Below are positions 15,268 to 25,879 of a stretch of DNA of 47,982 nt, in pieces; the stretch's first letter is position 1; each line of letters opens with the position of its first letter. The stretch is from [Flexibacter] sp. ATCC 35208 (GTDB lineage: Bacteria; Bacteroidota; Bacteroidia; Chitinophagales; Chitinophagaceae): assembly GCF_001975825.1 (NCBI RefSeq), contig NZ_MTKN01000005.1, forward strand, positions 1-47,982, given 5' to 3'. A program made the translations under genes and the position numbers. Below the pieces are notes generated by a model. It saw only the letters and a list, made by a program, of their open reading frames with translations, did no database searches and was not told the DNA's origin.

Positions 15268-17571
15268 TTATTTGACAAGGTCCCTGTTGTTCAGTTGTAC
15301 AACAGATCCCGCCTTTACTACGAATGTATCTTCATATACTTTTACGGCTACATCGCCGCCCTCTTTATTCTCCAGAACAACACGATTTTTGTTGATCTCC
15401 ACTTTCAGGATATTACTCCTGAAACGAGTACTGAAAGCAAATGACTGCCAGCTTTCCGGCAGGAATGGTGTAAACTGCAACTGCCCATCACGTACCCGCA
15501 TACCTGCAAATCCTTCTACTACACTCATCCAGGTACCCGCCATTGATGTGATATGCAAACCGTCTTCTGTATCATTGTTATAATCATCCAGGTCCAGGCG
15601 GGAAGTACGCAGGTAAAACTCATATGCCCGCTCTCCATCTCCCAGCTTCGCAGCCAGGATCGCGTGGATACAAGGTGATAATGAACTTTCATGCACCGTA
15701 CGTGGTTCGTAGAAATCAAAGTTTCTCCGCAGCGTATCCATATCAAACCTGTCTTCCAGGAAATAAAATCCCTGCAATACATCTGCCTGCTTGATAAAAC
15801 AACTTCTCAATATTCTATCCCAACTCCACTTTTGGTTCAATGGTCTTTGAGATGGATCCAGATCTTTTACAAGGATCTGCTCTTTATCCAGGTAACCATC
15901 CTGCTGCAGGAAAACACCTCGCTCCGCATCTTCAGGATAGTACATATTATCTATGATATGTTGCCATTGAGCGACTTCAGTACCAGCATCAAATGAAGTC
16001 TTCCGGATAATAGCATCAGTTACCTGCGCCAGTGACTCAATCGTATATTGTAAACACCACGTCGCCATTGTACTGGTATACCAGTTATTGTTGATGTTAT
16101 TCTCATACTCATTCGGCCCCGTTACGCCCAGCATCACATACTGTTTACGTGCCTCACTCCAATTCACTCTTTGTGCCCAGAAACGTGAAATACCAATCAA
16201 CACTTCCAGACCGTACTCAGCTAAATAAGCCACATCACCGGTATAACGGATGTAGTTGAATATCGCAAATGCAATGGCCGCATTTCTATGAATTTCTTCA
16301 AAGGTGATCTCCCACTCATTATGACACTCCTCCCCATTCATCGTCACCATCGGATACAATGCTGCACCCTTGTTAAACCCTAATTTACCCGCATTTTCTA
16401 TCGCTTTATCCAACTGGTTATAGCGATAGACTAACAGGTTTCTGGCTACCTGCTGATCAGCAGTAGCCAGATAAAAAGGAATACAATATGCTTCCGTATC
16501 CCAATAAGTGGATCCACCATATTTTTCACCTGTAAAGCCTTTCGGACCTATATTCAAACGGGCGTCTTCACCTGTATAAGTCTGGTTCAGCTGGAAGATA
16601 TTGAAACGGATACCCTGCTGTGCAGCAGCATCTCCTGTTATCACGATATCGCTCTCCTGCCATTTACCAGCCCATGCATCCAGCTGTTCTTCTTTTAACT
16701 TAGCAAACCCTTTGGCCGCTACTTTATCCACTACCTTCTTACATGCTGCCAGTAATTCTTCAGTAGCATGATTCTCTGAAGTCTGGTTAGCTGCATATTT
16801 AAATATCACAGTTTCCTGATTCCGTGTTGCTGCCACCGTCACCTTACCGCCTACAAATTTATCTTTATTCACTGCTGTAACTGCTGACGCAAGTTTGCGC
16901 CCCTGCTGATATACATGGAATAACATGCCCGTACAAACTTCAAAACCTGTTTTCTTTGTACGTAATGTAAGATAAGCTGTATTGTCATGTATACTACTTT
17001 CTACAAAATCCCAGAATCCCTCGTCATAATTCGCATCCTGGTTCCTCACAGCGCCATCTATAAAAGAGGTAATTTCAATCTCCCCATCAAAATTCAACGG
17101 CGTAATACTATAACGCAATGCACCTGCCTCATCATCTACAATACTGCAAAAGCGGGTGGCTTTTACCGCCACCTGTTTACCTGATGATAAGGTCGCTGTA
17201 AACGTACGCTCTAAATAACCTTCCTTCATATTCAGCACACGACGAAAGTCACTCACTGCTGCATCATGCAGGTCTAAAACCACCCCGTCAATCCTGATCT
17301 CTAATCCAATCCAGTTAGCAGCATTCAGTACTTTGGCAAAATATTCAGGGTAACCATTTTTCCACCAACCCACACGTGTCTTGTCAGGATAATAAATCCC
17401 TGCTACATAGCTACCCTGTAAAGTTTCGCCTGAATACGTCTCTTCAAAATTACCACGCTGCCCCATACGGCCATTGCCCAAACTGAAGATACTTTCTGAG
17501 ATTTTGTTGTAACCCGCTATAAATCCTTCTTCGATGATATTCCACTCATCGACCTTTATATACTGCTTCAT
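15268..17571 (-). CDS. GH65 maltose phosphorylase
   Basis: 767 residues, the normal length of bacterial GH65 phosphorylases. The enzyme splits maltose with inorganic phosphate to beta-glucose-1-phosphate and glucose. The general acid is E488 in VTGPNEYENN, equivalent to E487 of Lactobacillus brevis maltose phosphorylase. The (alpha/alpha)6 core shows GEECHNEWEITFEEIHRNAA and VHESSLSPCIHAILAAKLGD (quoted in parts here: NGEECHNEWEI; TVHESSLSPCIHAI). No signal peptide, so cytoplasmic. The gene starts 2 bp after the stop of beta-phosphoglucomutase, whose substrate is its product. Other GH65 specificities (trehalose, kojibiose) are possible from sequence alone, but the Sus-like context favours maltose. 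Confidence 0.94.
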   Translation of the reverse strand: MKQYIKVDEWNIIEEGFIAGYNKISESIFSLGNGRMGQRGNFEETYSGETLQGSYVAGIYYPDKTRVGWWKNGYPEYFAKVLNAANWIGLEIRIDGVVLDLHDAAVSDFRRVLNMKEGYLERTFTATLSSGKQVAVKATRFCSIVDDEAGALRYSITPLNFDGEIEITSFIDGAVRNQDANYDEGFWDFVESSIHDNTAYLTLRTKKTGFEVCTGMLFHVYQQGRKLASAVTAVNKDKFVGGKVTVAATRNQETVIFKYAANQTSENHATEELLAACKKVVDKVAAKGFAKLKEEQLDAWAGKWQESDIVITGDAAAQQGIRFNIFQLNQTYTGEDARLNIGPKGFTGEKYGGSTYWDTEAYCIPFYLATADQQVARNLLVYRYNQLDKAIENAGKLGFNKGAALYPMVTMNGEECHNEWEITFEEIHRNAAIAFAIFNYIRYTGDVAYLAEYGLEVLIGISRFWAQRVNWSEARKQYVMLGVTGPNEYENNINNNWYTSTMATWCLQYTIESLAQVTDAIIRKTSFDAGTEVAQWQHIIDNMYYPEDAERGVFLQQDGYLDKEQILVKDLDPSQRPLNQKWSWDRILRSCFIKQADVLQGFYFLEDRFDMDTLRRNFDFYEPRTVHESSLSPCIHAILAAKLGDGERAYEFYLRTSRLDLDDYNNDTEDGLHITSMAGTWMSVVEGFAGMRVRDGQLQFTPFLPESWQSFAFSTRFRSNILKVEINKNRVVLENKEGGDVAVKVYEDTFVVKAGSVVQLNNRDLVK

Positions 17572-17573
17572 AA

Positions 17574-18233
17574 TTATAAATCTTTTAAACGCTGAAGACT
17601 CATGTCTCCAAGACCACTGACAATCATATCTGCGTTACCAAGCACTTCTACCGAACCAATACCCACTACTTTCATTCCACCTGCCTTCGCTGCCTGTACA
17701 CCCGCTATTGCATCTTCGAATACCACGCAGTAAGCAGGATCTGCATGCAAACTATTCGCCCCTTTCAGGAACACTTCAGGATCTGGTTTGGAAGCAGTGA
17801 CTGAGTTACCATCTACCACCACATCAAACAATGCAGCCAACCCCACCCTTTCCAGGATAGTACCCGCATTCTTACTCGCTGAACCCAGCGCCGTTTTTAC
17901 ACCCGCCTTTTGCAGACTTTCCAAAAACGCTCTTGCACCGGGCAATACCTCATCTGGTTGCATATGACGGATCATATCCACATACCATTCATTCTTGCGG
18001 GCTGCCTGTGCAGCCTGTTCTTCAGGGGATAGCTGCACACCACCTATTTCCAGTATAATCTCGAGAGAGCGGGTACGGCTCAGGCCTTTGAGTAATTCAT
18101 TTTGTTCGGCGGTGAAGTCGAACCCCAGCTCATTTGCCAGCCTTTTCCAGGCTTTGTAATGGTATTTGGCGGTATCTACTATCACGCCATCAAGGTCAAA
18201 AATACATGCGTCTATTCTGTCCATATCATCCAT
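17574..18233 (-). CDS. pgmB: Beta-phosphoglucomutase
   Basis: 219 residues, HAD superfamily. Motif I is FDLDGVIVDT with nucleophile D13 and acid/base D15. The cap has the substrate-specificity helix GLSRTRSLEIIL. Motif II is LGSASKNA, motif III is TASKPDPEVF and motif IV is VFEDAIAGVQAAKAGG. It converts beta-glucose-1-phosphate to glucose-6-phosphate in the cytoplasm through a beta-glucose-1,6-bisphosphate intermediate. It lies between the GH13 enzyme (12-bp gap) and maltose phosphorylase (2-bp gap), feeding phosphorolysed maltose into glycolysis. Confidence 0.95.
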   Translation of the reverse strand: MDDMDRIDACIFDLDGVIVDTAKYHYKAWKRLANELGFDFTAEQNELLKGLSRTRSLEIILEIGGVQLSPEEQAAQAARKNEWYVDMIRHMQPDEVLPGARAFLESLQKAGVKTALGSASKNAGTILERVGLAALFDVVVDGNSVTASKPDPEVFLKGANSLHADPAYCVVFEDAIAGVQAAKAGGMKVVGIGSVEVLGNADMIVSGLGDMSLQRLKDL

Positions 18234-18245
18234 TTATTAGCTGTC

Positions 18246-20093
18246 TCAGTGAGCCAATTCCAGTACCAGTGTAGTAGTAGCCGGTACATGCAGACTGTCT
18301 GAAAGGCTATAGGTTTTATCAGTTACTATATCGTGCGCGCTGGAAAATCCAGTTGTTCTTTCTTTAAATCTGCTCACATCAATGGTGACAGGATCGCTGT
18401 TTGGATTCAGTATGATCATCACTGTCTTGTCAGCATTATACCTGAAGTAGGTGTATACATTATTCTGAGGAATGTATTGCATCAGTTTACCGGTTTGTAC
18501 CACAGGGTTGTTCTTCCTGTAGTTAGCCAGCTTTTGTACATAATCATGCAGTTCATTTTCTTCTTCATTACGACCTGCTGCTGTGAACTTATTCACTTTA
18601 TCATTCTTCCAGCCACCTTTAAAATCTTCACGTACTAATCCATCCGGTGCACTGAAATTCTTCATACCAATTTCATTACCGTAATACAACTGTGGAATAC
18701 CTCGGGTAGTCAGCAACCACGCCAGCGCAGCTTTGTACTTACCTTTGTTTTCACCGATCACGGAATAGAAACGGCTCAGGTCATGGTTATCCAGGAATAC
18801 GACATTGCGCATCGGATCCTGGTATTGATAGTCTGATGCGAGGGTTGTATACAACTTCACGGCACCATCATCCCACGCTGCTTTATCATTCATTGTGCCA
18901 GTGATGGCCCAGAGTGAATTGAAATCTGTGAGACCGGGTAATTGTGTATCCAGATGCTGGTTCACAGTTTTACCCTGTGTAAAGTATACCTGGTCTGCTA
19001 CACCTTTCACCCATACTTCACCAAAGAAGGTAAAGGTTGGATATGCATCTTTGATCGCTTTGCCCCATGCTGCCATAAACTCGCCGTCATTGTAAGGATA
19101 AGTATCGAGGCGGAATGCATCCACACCCGCATACTCTATCCACCAGATATGACTTTGTGTAAAATAGTTGCGTACAAAAGGATTAGACTGATCCAGGTCT
19201 GGCATATGATTGTCAAACCAGCCATTGGTCATTATATCCTTATCATACTGAGATGCATAAGGATCAAAGTCAGGCTGTGCCCTGAAACTGGAACGGGTGA
19301 ACTCAGGCCACTGGTGTACCCAGCTCTTCATCGGCATGTCTTTCATGGTCCAGTGCTGGCTACCGATGTGGTTGTGCACGAGGTCCATGACTAACTTCAT
19401 CCCACGTTTGTGCAGATTATCTGCCAGCGTTTTGTATAATTCATTGGTACCATAGCGGGGATCAGTACGGAATTGTTCTGTAGCAGCGTACCCATGGTAA
19501 GATGCCTGTGGCTGATCGTTGGTGATCATAGGCGTCATCCACAGTGAGGTAGCGCCCAGCTCCTGCAGGTAACCAAGATGGTTAATAATACCCTGTATAT
19601 CACCCCCATGGCGGTAATACATAGAGTCTCTGTTCAGGGTCGTCTCCTGCATACCTTTGATCACATCGTTCGTAGTATCCCCGTTTGCGAAACGATCCGG
19701 CATAATCAGATATATCAGATCGCCCGCATTGAGGCCTTGTGCTTTCGTGCCAGTATTCCTGGCTTTCAGCTCGTAACTAAACACCAGATCTTTGCTGCCT
19801 TTCTTCAGGAACCTGATCGGGAATGTACCCGGAGCCGTTGAAGGATCAATATTGAGATCAAGAAACAGGTAGTTCGGGTTTTCCACTTTATTCACCTTCA
19901 GGAGTGTTACCCCGGGATATTCCAGTTTGACGTCTCTTTCTGCGATCTTATTACCATGTACTATCAGTTGTAAAAAGGGCTGTTGCATTTTCACCCACCA
20001 GTTGGCAGGTTCAATACGCTCCAGGCTGGGAATTTGTGCCATTGACGTACTAGCCATCAACAGCAGCATCGTGATCCACCGAATCTGTTTCAT
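18246..20093 (-). CDS. GH13 neopullulanase/alpha-amylase, SusA-like
   Basis: 615 residues with a signal peptide (1-19, ending SMAQ), so periplasmic. Residues about 22-110 are the cyclomaltodextrinase-type N-terminal domain (EPANWWVKMQQP). The GH13 barrel shows region I VMDLVHNHIG, the nucleophile D330 in GVDAFRLDT, the acid E359 in FFGEVWV and D438 in FLDNHDLSRF. A C-terminal beta domain follows. This matches SusA-type neopullulanases that cut imported maltodextrins to maltose and short oligosaccharides. It is followed by the SusE/F-like gene upstream (13-bp gap) and beta-phosphoglucomutase downstream. All catalytic residues are present. Confidence 0.94.
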   Translation of the reverse strand: MKQIRWITMLLLMASTSMAQIPSLERIEPANWWVKMQQPFLQLIVHGNKIAERDVKLEYPGVTLLKVNKVENPNYLFLDLNIDPSTAPGTFPIRFLKKGSKDLVFSYELKARNTGTKAQGLNAGDLIYLIMPDRFANGDTTNDVIKGMQETTLNRDSMYYRHGGDIQGIINHLGYLQELGATSLWMTPMITNDQPQASYHGYAATEQFRTDPRYGTNELYKTLADNLHKRGMKLVMDLVHNHIGSQHWTMKDMPMKSWVHQWPEFTRSSFRAQPDFDPYASQYDKDIMTNGWFDNHMPDLDQSNPFVRNYFTQSHIWWIEYAGVDAFRLDTYPYNDGEFMAAWGKAIKDAYPTFTFFGEVWVKGVADQVYFTQGKTVNQHLDTQLPGLTDFNSLWAITGTMNDKAAWDDGAVKLYTTLASDYQYQDPMRNVVFLDNHDLSRFYSVIGENKGKYKAALAWLLTTRGIPQLYYGNEIGMKNFSAPDGLVREDFKGGWKNDKVNKFTAAGRNEEENELHDYVQKLANYRKNNPVVQTGKLMQYIPQNNVYTYFRYNADKTVMIILNPNSDPVTIDVSRFKERTTGFSSAHDIVTDKTYSLSDSLHVPATTTLVLELAH

Positions 20094-20106
20094 GCTATTA
20101 TTCTAG

Positions 20107-21141
20107 TTATTGAGCTGTGAGAGAATAAGTATAGTTTCCGGGATTACTTAAGTTCATACTGATTGTATAAGTACCCGCTGCATCTACAGTAATAGCGCCT
20201 GTTGTACCTGAAGCCAGAGTACCATTGTTGCTGACATCGCTCAGGGTGATGGCATCTGCACTGTTGGCTCTGAAGTAGAAGGTACCTGCACTTAATGTAG
20301 TCGTCACCGTCCATGCACCTGTGCCAGCGTTAAAAGTCATAGCAGCATCTGCACTACCAAGGGCACTCCCATAGATGCTCCAGGTGGTATTCGTCATCGT
20401 GTATGTGAGTTGATTGATATCTACTGTGAGGCGATAATAACCTGCTGCTGATACGGCGATATTACCACCGCTGGATGACAGGGATCCACTGCCACCATCG
20501 CCATAGTTCACATCCCAGCTCTTTGCAGTCGTTACTTTAAACTCTGTTGAACCGGTGAGGTACATATAACCTTCGTAGTTACCATCGTTGTTTACAGAAG
20601 CCACGCTATCCAGCCCTGCATTGTCAAATGACCAACCTTCATAAGCACCCGGTAAATACAGGTATGTATATACTTTAGGCACATAGTAAGGTGTCACTGT
20701 CAGAGAAATACTGTCTGAATACACCTCATCACCTACTTCATCTACAGCTGCTTTTACACGGATCACGAGATCGTGTTGACGGCCGGCTGCCAGTCCCATA
20801 TTATTAATTACCTGATTCAGACCTGCTACGGTATAGGCTTTCGTCAATATGCCAGTACCAATGGTCACATCTGTTGCATTTTTAAAACCGTTGCCTTTCT
20901 CATCTATTTGCAGATAGTAAGTAACAATAGATTTGTAGCCCCAATCCTCAGAGGCTGTCCAGTTATAAGTTACTGCCGCGCTGGCAGCATCTGCTTCCGT
21001 AAATACAAATACGGAATCAGTCGCTGTAAAACCGGGCGTAGTACCGCTTTTCACCTGGGTAAAGCTGCCGTCCTTTTTACAGGAGAACAGGGTCAGCATA
21101 CTAAAGCTGAGGATGTATATATAATTGAAACGGAACTTCAT
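20107..21141 (-). CDS. SusE/SusF-like starch-binding outer-membrane lipoprotein
   Basis: 344 residues. The lipobox LFSC (Cys about 21) is followed by KKDGSF, so it is a lipoprotein and probably surface-exposed. Residues about 40-150 form a SusE-like N-terminal domain (EADAASAAVTYNWTASEDWG). Residues about 155-344 are two beta-sandwich starch-binding-like domains: LPGAYEGWSF, EFKVTTAKSWDVNYG and YRLTVDINQLTYT. Aromatic residues in these repeats could stack on glucose rings. It is encoded directly after SusD (17-bp gap), the standard position. It is expected to help hold starch or maltodextrin at the surface for SusC/SusD. Confidence 0.9.
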   Translation of the reverse strand: MKFRFNYIYILSFSMLTLFSCKKDGSFTQVKSGTTPGFTATDSVFVFTEADAASAAVTYNWTASEDWGYKSIVTYYLQIDEKGNGFKNATDVTIGTGILTKAYTVAGLNQVINNMGLAAGRQHDLVIRVKAAVDEVGDEVYSDSISLTVTPYYVPKVYTYLYLPGAYEGWSFDNAGLDSVASVNNDGNYEGYMYLTGSTEFKVTTAKSWDVNYGDGGSGSLSSSGGNIAVSAAGYYRLTVDINQLTYTMTNTTWSIYGSALGSADAAMTFNAGTGAWTVTTTLSAGTFYFRANSADAITLSDVSNNGTLASGTTGAITVDAAGTYTISMNLSNPGNYTYSLTAQ

Positions 21142-21158
21142 GATGGAAAATGTTTTGA

Positions 21159-22751
21159 TTAGTAACCACTGTTCTGTTTGAGATTAGGATTAGCCACCAG
21201 TTCTGTAGCAGGAATCGGATACAGTGTACGGAAATCTCCCACAGCTGTACCTGCTGCTACACCGCCTTTCCATGGCCACACATAACTGCTGCCTGTGAAG
21301 TATCCATAACGGATCAGATCTGTTCTGCGATAACCTTCCCAGTAGAATTCACGACCTCTTTCATCCAGGATGAATTGAAGGTTGAGCTGACCACTGGTAA
21401 TATCTCCGCTCGCATCGCCATAAGCTCTTTCACGAATGTTATTTACATAAGTCAGTGCTTCGGCTGTGCTACCACCGGTACCACCTCTCAATACAGCTTC
21501 TGCATAGTTCAGGTAAGCTTCCGGTAAACGGAACAACGGAAAGTCTGTATCTACAAATGTTGTGCTGGAACCAGTACCACCAGTAGATGTTTTGTTGCTC
21601 CACTTGGTGACCGCATAACCATCGGTGAAAGTGGTCAGGTCTGTGATTTCCAGGTTTTGTCCGCTGGTATAAAACATCGCACGGCTATCAGTCGCACCTG
21701 TTACATCAGGGAATAATTTCACCAATGCGCTGGTAGTACGTAAACCAGCCCAGGCACTGCTTACACCAAAGTCAGAAGGTGTCATCGTTCCCCCTAATTC
21801 CGCGCAGACCAGGTAAGTAGTACCACCATAAGTCTGGGTTCTGGAACCGTCAAAATTGGACGTGAGCAGAAACTCTGATTTGGAAGTAGCGTTGTTATCT
21901 GCTTTAAACATGTTTGCATAACTGAAGGCCAGTGAATAACCGGAGTTGATCACTTTGGTACTATAGGTAATCGCATCGGTGTAACGATCAGTACCTGTAT
22001 ATATCTGTGCATTCAGGTATAACCTGGATAAGAGCATCCATACACAGGCCTTATCTGCACGACCATATTCATTGGCACCTGGATCTGCCAGCAGTGTTTC
22101 CAGTTCTTTCAGCTCTGACTCTATATATGTGAACAGTTCTGTACGGGAAACCTGATTAGGATAATAGTAAGATACTTCGTTCGTATCGGTAGAGAAAGGT
22201 ACATTACCAAACATGTCCAATGCATGATAGTAACTCAGTGCACGCAGGAACCTGGCTTCTGCCCTGAATGTTTTTGCTTCTTCTGCATTCGTACCAGTAA
22301 TACCATTGCTGCTCAGTTTTGCATCGGACGTCTGACGGATAAACTCATTACACTGGGAGATCTGGTAAAAGAGGCGGGCAAACATGGCAGTGATGAAGTT
22401 GTCATCAGCTGTCCAGTTCATTTTGTGGAAGTTTTGAATAGTACCATCATTCCATCCCATCACCGCTTCATCAGTAGGTAATTCCTGCATCTGGTAGTAA
22501 GCACGGATGTAATTAGAGGTACCTTCGTCTATACCACTGATATCAGCACTACCGGTTGGTCCGGTTTGCCCTGTAGTAGCCAGACCTGCATACAGCTTGG
22601 CCAGGATACTTTTGTAGTTACTAAAATCTGTATATACACTGGCCGTTGTTTCTTCCGTGATTGGATTGCGGTCCAGGTCTTTGGTACATGCTGCCAGTCC
22701 CCAGATCATCACGCCGGCAAGTAATGTATTATATATGAATTGCTTGATCAT
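21159..22751 (-). CDS. SusD/RagB family glycan-binding lipoprotein
   Basis: 530 residues. The signal sequence ends at lipobox GLAAC (Cys about 22), followed by TKDLDRNP. The TPR-like helical core includes YRAEARFLRALSYYHALDMFG-like sequence (here FRAEARFLRALSYYH) with the SusD pattern GNVPF, and the C-terminal pattern is FPLFRLPEAYLNYAEA, then RGREFYWEGYRRTDLIRYG (in parts: DERGREFYWEGYRRTD). It sits on top of the SusC barrel as a lid that captures glycan. The gene lies 18 bp downstream of susC. Substrate is inferred as starch/maltodextrin from the enzymes in the operon. Confidence 0.96.
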   Translation of the reverse strand: MIKQFIYNTLLAGVMIWGLAACTKDLDRNPITEETTASVYTDFSNYKSILAKLYAGLATTGQTGPTGSADISGIDEGTSNYIRAYYQMQELPTDEAVMGWNDGTIQNFHKMNWTADDNFITAMFARLFYQISQCNEFIRQTSDAKLSSNGITGTNAEEAKTFRAEARFLRALSYYHALDMFGNVPFSTDTNEVSYYYPNQVSRTELFTYIESELKELETLLADPGANEYGRADKACVWMLLSRLYLNAQIYTGTDRYTDAITYSTKVINSGYSLAFSYANMFKADNNATSKSEFLLTSNFDGSRTQTYGGTTYLVCAELGGTMTPSDFGVSSAWAGLRTTSALVKLFPDVTGATDSRAMFYTSGQNLEITDLTTFTDGYAVTKWSNKTSTGGTGSSTTFVDTDFPLFRLPEAYLNYAEAVLRGGTGGSTAEALTYVNNIRERAYGDASGDITSGQLNLQFILDERGREFYWEGYRRTDLIRYGYFTGSSYVWPWKGGVAAGTAVGDFRTLYPIPATELVANPNLKQNSGY

Positions 22752-22769
22752 AACGTTCCTGTTTGTTAA

Positions 22770-25727
22770 TTAGAAATCAAGGTTAACGCCCAGGGAATAC
22801 ACTCTTGGACGTGGATAGAACTTATCATCTATACCGCTGAATACTTCCGGATCCTGACCACTGTATTTAGTGATCACGAATACATTCTGTACGTTCGCAT
22901 TTACACGCACACCTAATTTCTGATGCCAGATACGACCAAAATCATACGCCAGGTTCAGATAATCCATACGTACGAATGAACCGTTTTCTACATAGTAATC
23001 AGACCAGTATTGCGGGTTGGCAAAGTTTGTCTTCAACACACTGGAAGACATATTGGCCAGGAAGGAAGCATTCTGGAAAGACTTATAGTTGCCGAAGTTG
23101 GAAGCCTGGTTGTTGTAGATGTAGTTGCCAATGTTACTACGCAGACTAAAACCAAGGGTCCACTCTTTGTAATTGAAATTTGAATTGAAGCTCAGGTATA
23201 AAGTCGGATTCGGTGATTTGTAACGGTATTTATCTGCCGCTGTAATAGCACCATCGCCATTTCTGTCTTCATATAAACCTTCAATCGGTTTGCCATTCTT
23301 ATCGTAAATCTGTTTGTATACGTAGAAGGAATTGATAGCATAGCCAGTTGAATTGATCTGGATAGTATTACCAGTACCACCGGAGATATCGCCTGTAGCG
23401 AAACCTACCGCTGTATCACTCTTCACTTTGGAAAGAGACAGGATCTTGTTGTGATTGTAGGTGATATTGAAACCTGCATTCCAGGAGAAGTCTTTTGTCA
23501 TGATAGGTGTAGCATTGATAATGAATTCCACACCCCTGTTTTCCAGGCTACCTACGTTAGTGAACAGTGTATTAGTCAGGTTAGTACCTGCAGGAGCTGT
23601 TACGGTCGCCAGCAGATCGCTGGTTTTCTTATAGTAGAAATCTACGCTACCGTTGATCCTGTTATTCAGGAAACCATAATCCAGTGCAACGTTGTAAGTC
23701 GCAGTTTGCTCCCACTTAATGTTCTGATCGTAACCTGCTGCACGCAGGGTTTGATAATAAGTATCTCCCAGTTGGTAGGAAGAAGCGGCATCACCCCAGG
23801 TATAGCGGGATACAGCGGCATAATCCTGCTTGATATCTTCCTGACCGGTTACACCATAACCCAGTCTCAGTTTCAGGTCAGAGAGTACTTTAGAATTCTT
23901 CAGGAAAACTTCGTCTTTAATTCTCCATGCCAGTGCTACAGAAGGGAAGTTACCCCAATGCTTAGCGAAGCGGGAAGTACCGTCACGACGCAGGGTAGCA
24001 GTCAGCATATACTTCTCATTGAATGTATAATTCAAACGGCCAAAGAAGGAAACAAGTGTATGTTGTGATTTACTATAGTTACCCGCAGCAGTCGTAGTAT
24101 CTCCGGAACCATCCAGTGTTGCAAACGCTGGTGTGGTGGTGATGAAATCCTGGTAGGAATAACCGGCAGTCGCATTAACAGAGCTCTTAATTGCCTTTAA
24201 TGCTTTGCTATAGTTCAGGTAGAAATCAAAGAGTTTGTCCTGTTTTTCCTGTTCGTAGTGATGATAGGAACCGCCACTACCATTGTAATAAGACAATGCA
24301 GCATAAGCAGGTATATTTGTATTACCGGTACCTTTAGAGTAGTCATAACCCAGGTTCATATTCGCATGCAGGTCAGGCAGGAAATGGAACTTGTAGTCGA
24401 ACTGTAAGTTGCCGATACTTCTCTTTACAGTAGATGCATCATTCTTCAGTTTAAGCATACCCAGCGGGTTTCTTGTAGCCAGCGCAAACAAATCACCATT
24501 TTGCAGCCACTCATAGTAACCACCAAAGTTGTCATTACCAGAATAAACAGGTTTAGTCGGATCAAACGCAACTGCTGCGTTGATAGCTCCCTGATCAGCA
24601 AAACGGTTATCGGCAACAGATCCTTTCAGGTTCAGGTTTATCTTCAGGTGATCGTCGAAGAGGCTTGGAGAGAGGTTGACTGCACCGGAAGTTCTTTTCA
24701 GGTTGGATGTTTTAAGTATACCATCCTGGAAGAGGTGACCTACAGAAACGCGGTAAGGTAATTTTTTCCAGGAACCGCTGATGCTCAGGTTATTGTCAGA
24801 GCTCAGGGCTGACTGGTAAATTTGTTTTTGCCAATCGGTATTATCAGTACCCAGCATGCCGATCTGTGTATCATTGCCGTGTGCTTTCACTATATCAGTA
24901 AATTCTGCAGCAGATAATACAGGAGAATAACTGGTCACTTTAGACACCGCATTGTTGGTGCTGAAAGCCAGTTTTAGTTTATCGCCGGCACGACCTTTCT
25001 TGGTGGTGATGATCACTACGCCATTGGAAGCCCGGGAACCATAGATAGCGGTGGCAGATGCATCTTTCAATACGCTGAAAGATTCGATATCATTGGGGTT
25101 CACCATCGCGAGTGCATTGGAAGAACCGCTTACATTACCGTTTTCAACAGGTACGCCATCTATTACAACCAGCGGATCGTTGGTAGCATTCAGAGAAGCA
25201 CCACCACGTACGCGGATGGTACTACCACTACCTGGTGCACCACCATTGGAAGTGATCAGTACACCGGGTACTTTACCAGTGATGAGTTGTTCAGGAGAAG
25301 ACGCAGGGCCTTTGTTAAAATCTTTCGTAGTTACGAGGGCGATAGAGCCGGTAAGGTCGCTTTTCTTTTGCGTACCATAACCGATCACTACGACTTCGTT
25401 TAATCCTTTGGTATCAGTTTTCAGTTGGATGTTCAGTTCCGTATTGTCATTGCCTACAGTGATGGCTTTTTCTACGCCTTCGAAACCGGCCATTCTTGCT
25501 ACCAGTACATAACTACCGGCACTTATACCTTTGATAGTGTAATGGCCTACACTATCAGCAACTGCATTTTTGCTGGTGCCTTTTATAAAAAGGATGGTTC
25601 CCGGAACCGGACTATTCGTGTCGTCCGTAACGGATCCGCTGATACTTCCTGATTGGGCATATACGCCTAAGGTAACCAGGATAAAACACAACAGCAGCGC
25701 TAACCGGGTAAAGTGTGTTCGTTTCAT
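22770..25727 (-). CDS. SusC/RagA family TonB-dependent outer-membrane transporter
   Basis: 985 residues. A signal peptide (ending VYAQ) is followed by a carboxypeptidase-regulatory-like domain (about 27-105: GSVTDDTNSPVPGTILFIKG). The TonB box/SusC signature LNEVVVIGYGTQKK lies near 109-122, then the plug (PLVVIDGVPV, IESFSVLKDASATAIYGSRA split as SFSVLKDASATAIYG), and a 22-strand-type barrel ends YSLGVNLDF. It imports glycan bound by SusD using TonB energy. First structural gene of the maltose locus, preceded by a 330-bp regulatory region with a strong palindrome. Confidence 0.97.
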   Translation of the reverse strand: MKRTHFTRLALLLCFILVTLGVYAQSGSISGSVTDDTNSPVPGTILFIKGTSKNAVADSVGHYTIKGISAGSYVLVARMAGFEGVEKAITVGNDNTELNIQLKTDTKGLNEVVVIGYGTQKKSDLTGSIALVTTKDFNKGPASSPEQLITGKVPGVLITSNGGAPGSGSTIRVRGGASLNATNDPLVVIDGVPVENGNVSGSSNALAMVNPNDIESFSVLKDASATAIYGSRASNGVVIITTKKGRAGDKLKLAFSTNNAVSKVTSYSPVLSAAEFTDIVKAHGNDTQIGMLGTDNTDWQKQIYQSALSSDNNLSISGSWKKLPYRVSVGHLFQDGILKTSNLKRTSGAVNLSPSLFDDHLKINLNLKGSVADNRFADQGAINAAVAFDPTKPVYSGNDNFGGYYEWLQNGDLFALATRNPLGMLKLKNDASTVKRSIGNLQFDYKFHFLPDLHANMNLGYDYSKGTGNTNIPAYAALSYYNGSGGSYHHYEQEKQDKLFDFYLNYSKALKAIKSSVNATAGYSYQDFITTTPAFATLDGSGDTTTAAGNYSKSQHTLVSFFGRLNYTFNEKYMLTATLRRDGTSRFAKHWGNFPSVALAWRIKDEVFLKNSKVLSDLKLRLGYGVTGQEDIKQDYAAVSRYTWGDAASSYQLGDTYYQTLRAAGYDQNIKWEQTATYNVALDYGFLNNRINGSVDFYYKKTSDLLATVTAPAGTNLTNTLFTNVGSLENRGVEFIINATPIMTKDFSWNAGFNITYNHNKILSLSKVKSDTAVGFATGDISGGTGNTIQINSTGYAINSFYVYKQIYDKNGKPIEGLYEDRNGDGAITAADKYRYKSPNPTLYLSFNSNFNYKEWTLGFSLRSNIGNYIYNNQASNFGNYKSFQNASFLANMSSSVLKTNFANPQYWSDYYVENGSFVRMDYLNLAYDFGRIWHQKLGVRVNANVQNVFVITKYSGQDPEVFSGIDDKFYPRPRVYSLGVNLDF

Positions 25728-25879
25728 TTAACGTTTCATTTTAAAGACAAAGAATTGCTGTTACGCTACTGCCATATGCAGTGCGTTTAATGAAAAGACA
25801 AGAAAATGGCTGTAGAATTCCTTATTAGAATTCAGTGCTATTCTTCATTGTTGTAATGGGAAGGGATAAATGATAAGTT

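Noticed and set aside
25811..25836. Two GAATTC sites around TTATTA upstream of susC
   Set aside because: Only a partial direct and inverted match; within chance for this AT-rich sequence.
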